A stretch of 64,000 nucleotides of DNA from Lentimicrobium sp. (lineage in GTDB: Bacteria; Bacteroidota; Bacteroidia; Bacteroidales; Lentimicrobiaceae), in assembly GCA_019429275.1 (NCBI GenBank), contig JAHYJC010000017.1:1-64000 (forward strand), read 5' to 3'. The notes under the pieces were generated by a model. The model saw nothing but the letters and a program-made list of their open reading frames with translations. It was not told the DNA's origin and did not search any database. Numbering within the stretch: the first letter of the stretch is position 1; every line of letters begins with the position of its first letter. Below are positions 63,610 to 64,000 of this stretch, piece after piece. The translations under genes and the position numbers were made by a program.

Positions 63610-64000
63610 ATGAAAAAATTTCTACTTTCCATAACGCTGGCAATGGTTCTTTTGCCATGTAAATTTATTACTGCACAGGATTACCGCCCAATGGCAGTTG
63701 ATAGCGCGCAGTGGATTGTTCAAAAGGATGATATTCAAACACCATGGATTGGTGATGATTTTTGGGAATATTACGCACTTGGTGATACTCTGGTTGATGA
63801 AACCTTGTATAAAAAAATCTATAAGCGCGATCTGGAAACTGACAACCATTACCCGCCATACTATGCCGTTTCTCCCTATACACTTTTTGCTCTATTGCGC
63901 GATGATATCGCTGCTAAAAGGGTTTATGCCATACTTTTAGAGTCACAGGAAGAATGCCCTGCGGGTGAAGATGTGCTGTTTTATGATTTTTCACTTTCAA
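63610..64000 (+). CDS. Secreted protein, N-terminal fragment
   Basis: The first 130 codons of a gene that runs off the right edge. It begins with a signal peptide (MKKFLLSITLAMVLLPCKFI, cut near TAQ). The mature start DYRPMAVDSAQWIVQKDD and the following YALGDTLVDETLYKKIYKR and YAILLESQEECPAGEDVLFY resemble the N-terminal part of many Bacteroidota T9SS cargo proteins of unknown function. The sorting domain, if any, would be outside the window. The type call is moderate; no activity can be assigned. Confidence 0.7.
   Translation, partial: MKKFLLSITLAMVLLPCKFITAQDYRPMAVDSAQWIVQKDDIQTPWIGDDFWEYYALGDTLVDETLYKKIYKRDLETDNHYPPYYAVSPYTLFALLRDDIAAKRVYAILLESQEECPAGEDVLFYDFSLS

Noticed and set aside
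1-64000. tRNA, rRNA, CRISPR, prophage or insertion sequence
   Set aside because: I checked the intergenic regions for cloverleaf ends, repeat-spacer arrays, transposase-like frames and terminal inverted repeats and found none. The dispersed element at 14960 is the only mobile-like candidate.

Overview
The window is chromosomal DNA of a Bacteroidota bacterium, most likely an anaerobic or facultative member of the Bacteroidales or a related order. Evidence is the set of type IX secretion (T9SS) and gliding-type genes (gldE, gldD, porZ), six complete proteins with T9SS C-terminal sorting domains, many secreted proteins whose signal peptides end in A|Q, the HU / tiny basic protein / RNase G block, and promoters of the Bacteroidota type (TTTG or TTG, about 16-20 nt, TAnnTTTG). 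Start codons are generally preceded by A-rich sequence and not by Shine-Dalgarno motifs. I found no tRNA, rRNA, CRISPR array, insertion sequence or prophage.

Layout. 1-6.8 kb (minus strand): the N-terminus of a propeller sensor, an unknown small secreted protein, a secreted T9SS propeller-like protein and a large T9SS subtilase fused to a beta-helix region. 7.1-20.3 kb is a housekeeping block: an HMG-CoA-lyase-like enzyme without the usual catalytic cysteine, ssb, mutY, HU, a 29-residue basic protein, RNase G, trpS, corA, a free methionine sulfoxide reductase, butyrate kinase, gldE-gldD, purN and tyrS. 20.7-35.7 kb is the most distinctive region: two C25 (gingipain-like) peptidases flank an Asp-box propeller protein, all three with T9SS sorting domains and with shared modules, followed by a hybrid histidine kinase and a sigma-54 activator. 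35.8-45.6 kb: a zinc-peptidase lipoprotein, menG/ubiE, a cytidylate-kinase-like protein, porZ, an apparently exported isoaspartyl methyltransferase, an SDR and an MltF-like transglycosylase. 45.8-53.1 kb is an eight-gene minus-strand operon for a tripartite ABC exporter (TetR, TolC, HlyD, DUF2147, two ATPases, two permeases), which matches the E. coli cecR-ybhGFSR layout with the double ATPase YbhF split into two genes. 53.2-64 kb: a DUF4837 lipoprotein, an MltD-like LysM transglycosylase, an orphan NtrC-type regulator, dusB, a CPBP protease, cysS, an M2-like peptidase lipoprotein and the start of another secreted protein.

How the parts fit. The T9SS parts and their cargo lie close together: GldD/GldE belong to the envelope machinery, PorZ acts at the cell surface in processing sorting domains, and the cargo includes at least three proteases (S8 and two C25). 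Together with the two lipoprotein metallopeptidases this suggests a life based on extracellular protein degradation. Several promoters contradict the longest possible reading frames (gldE, corA), and two genes (pcm, SDR) have a promoter placed so close to the ATG that the mRNA may be leaderless.
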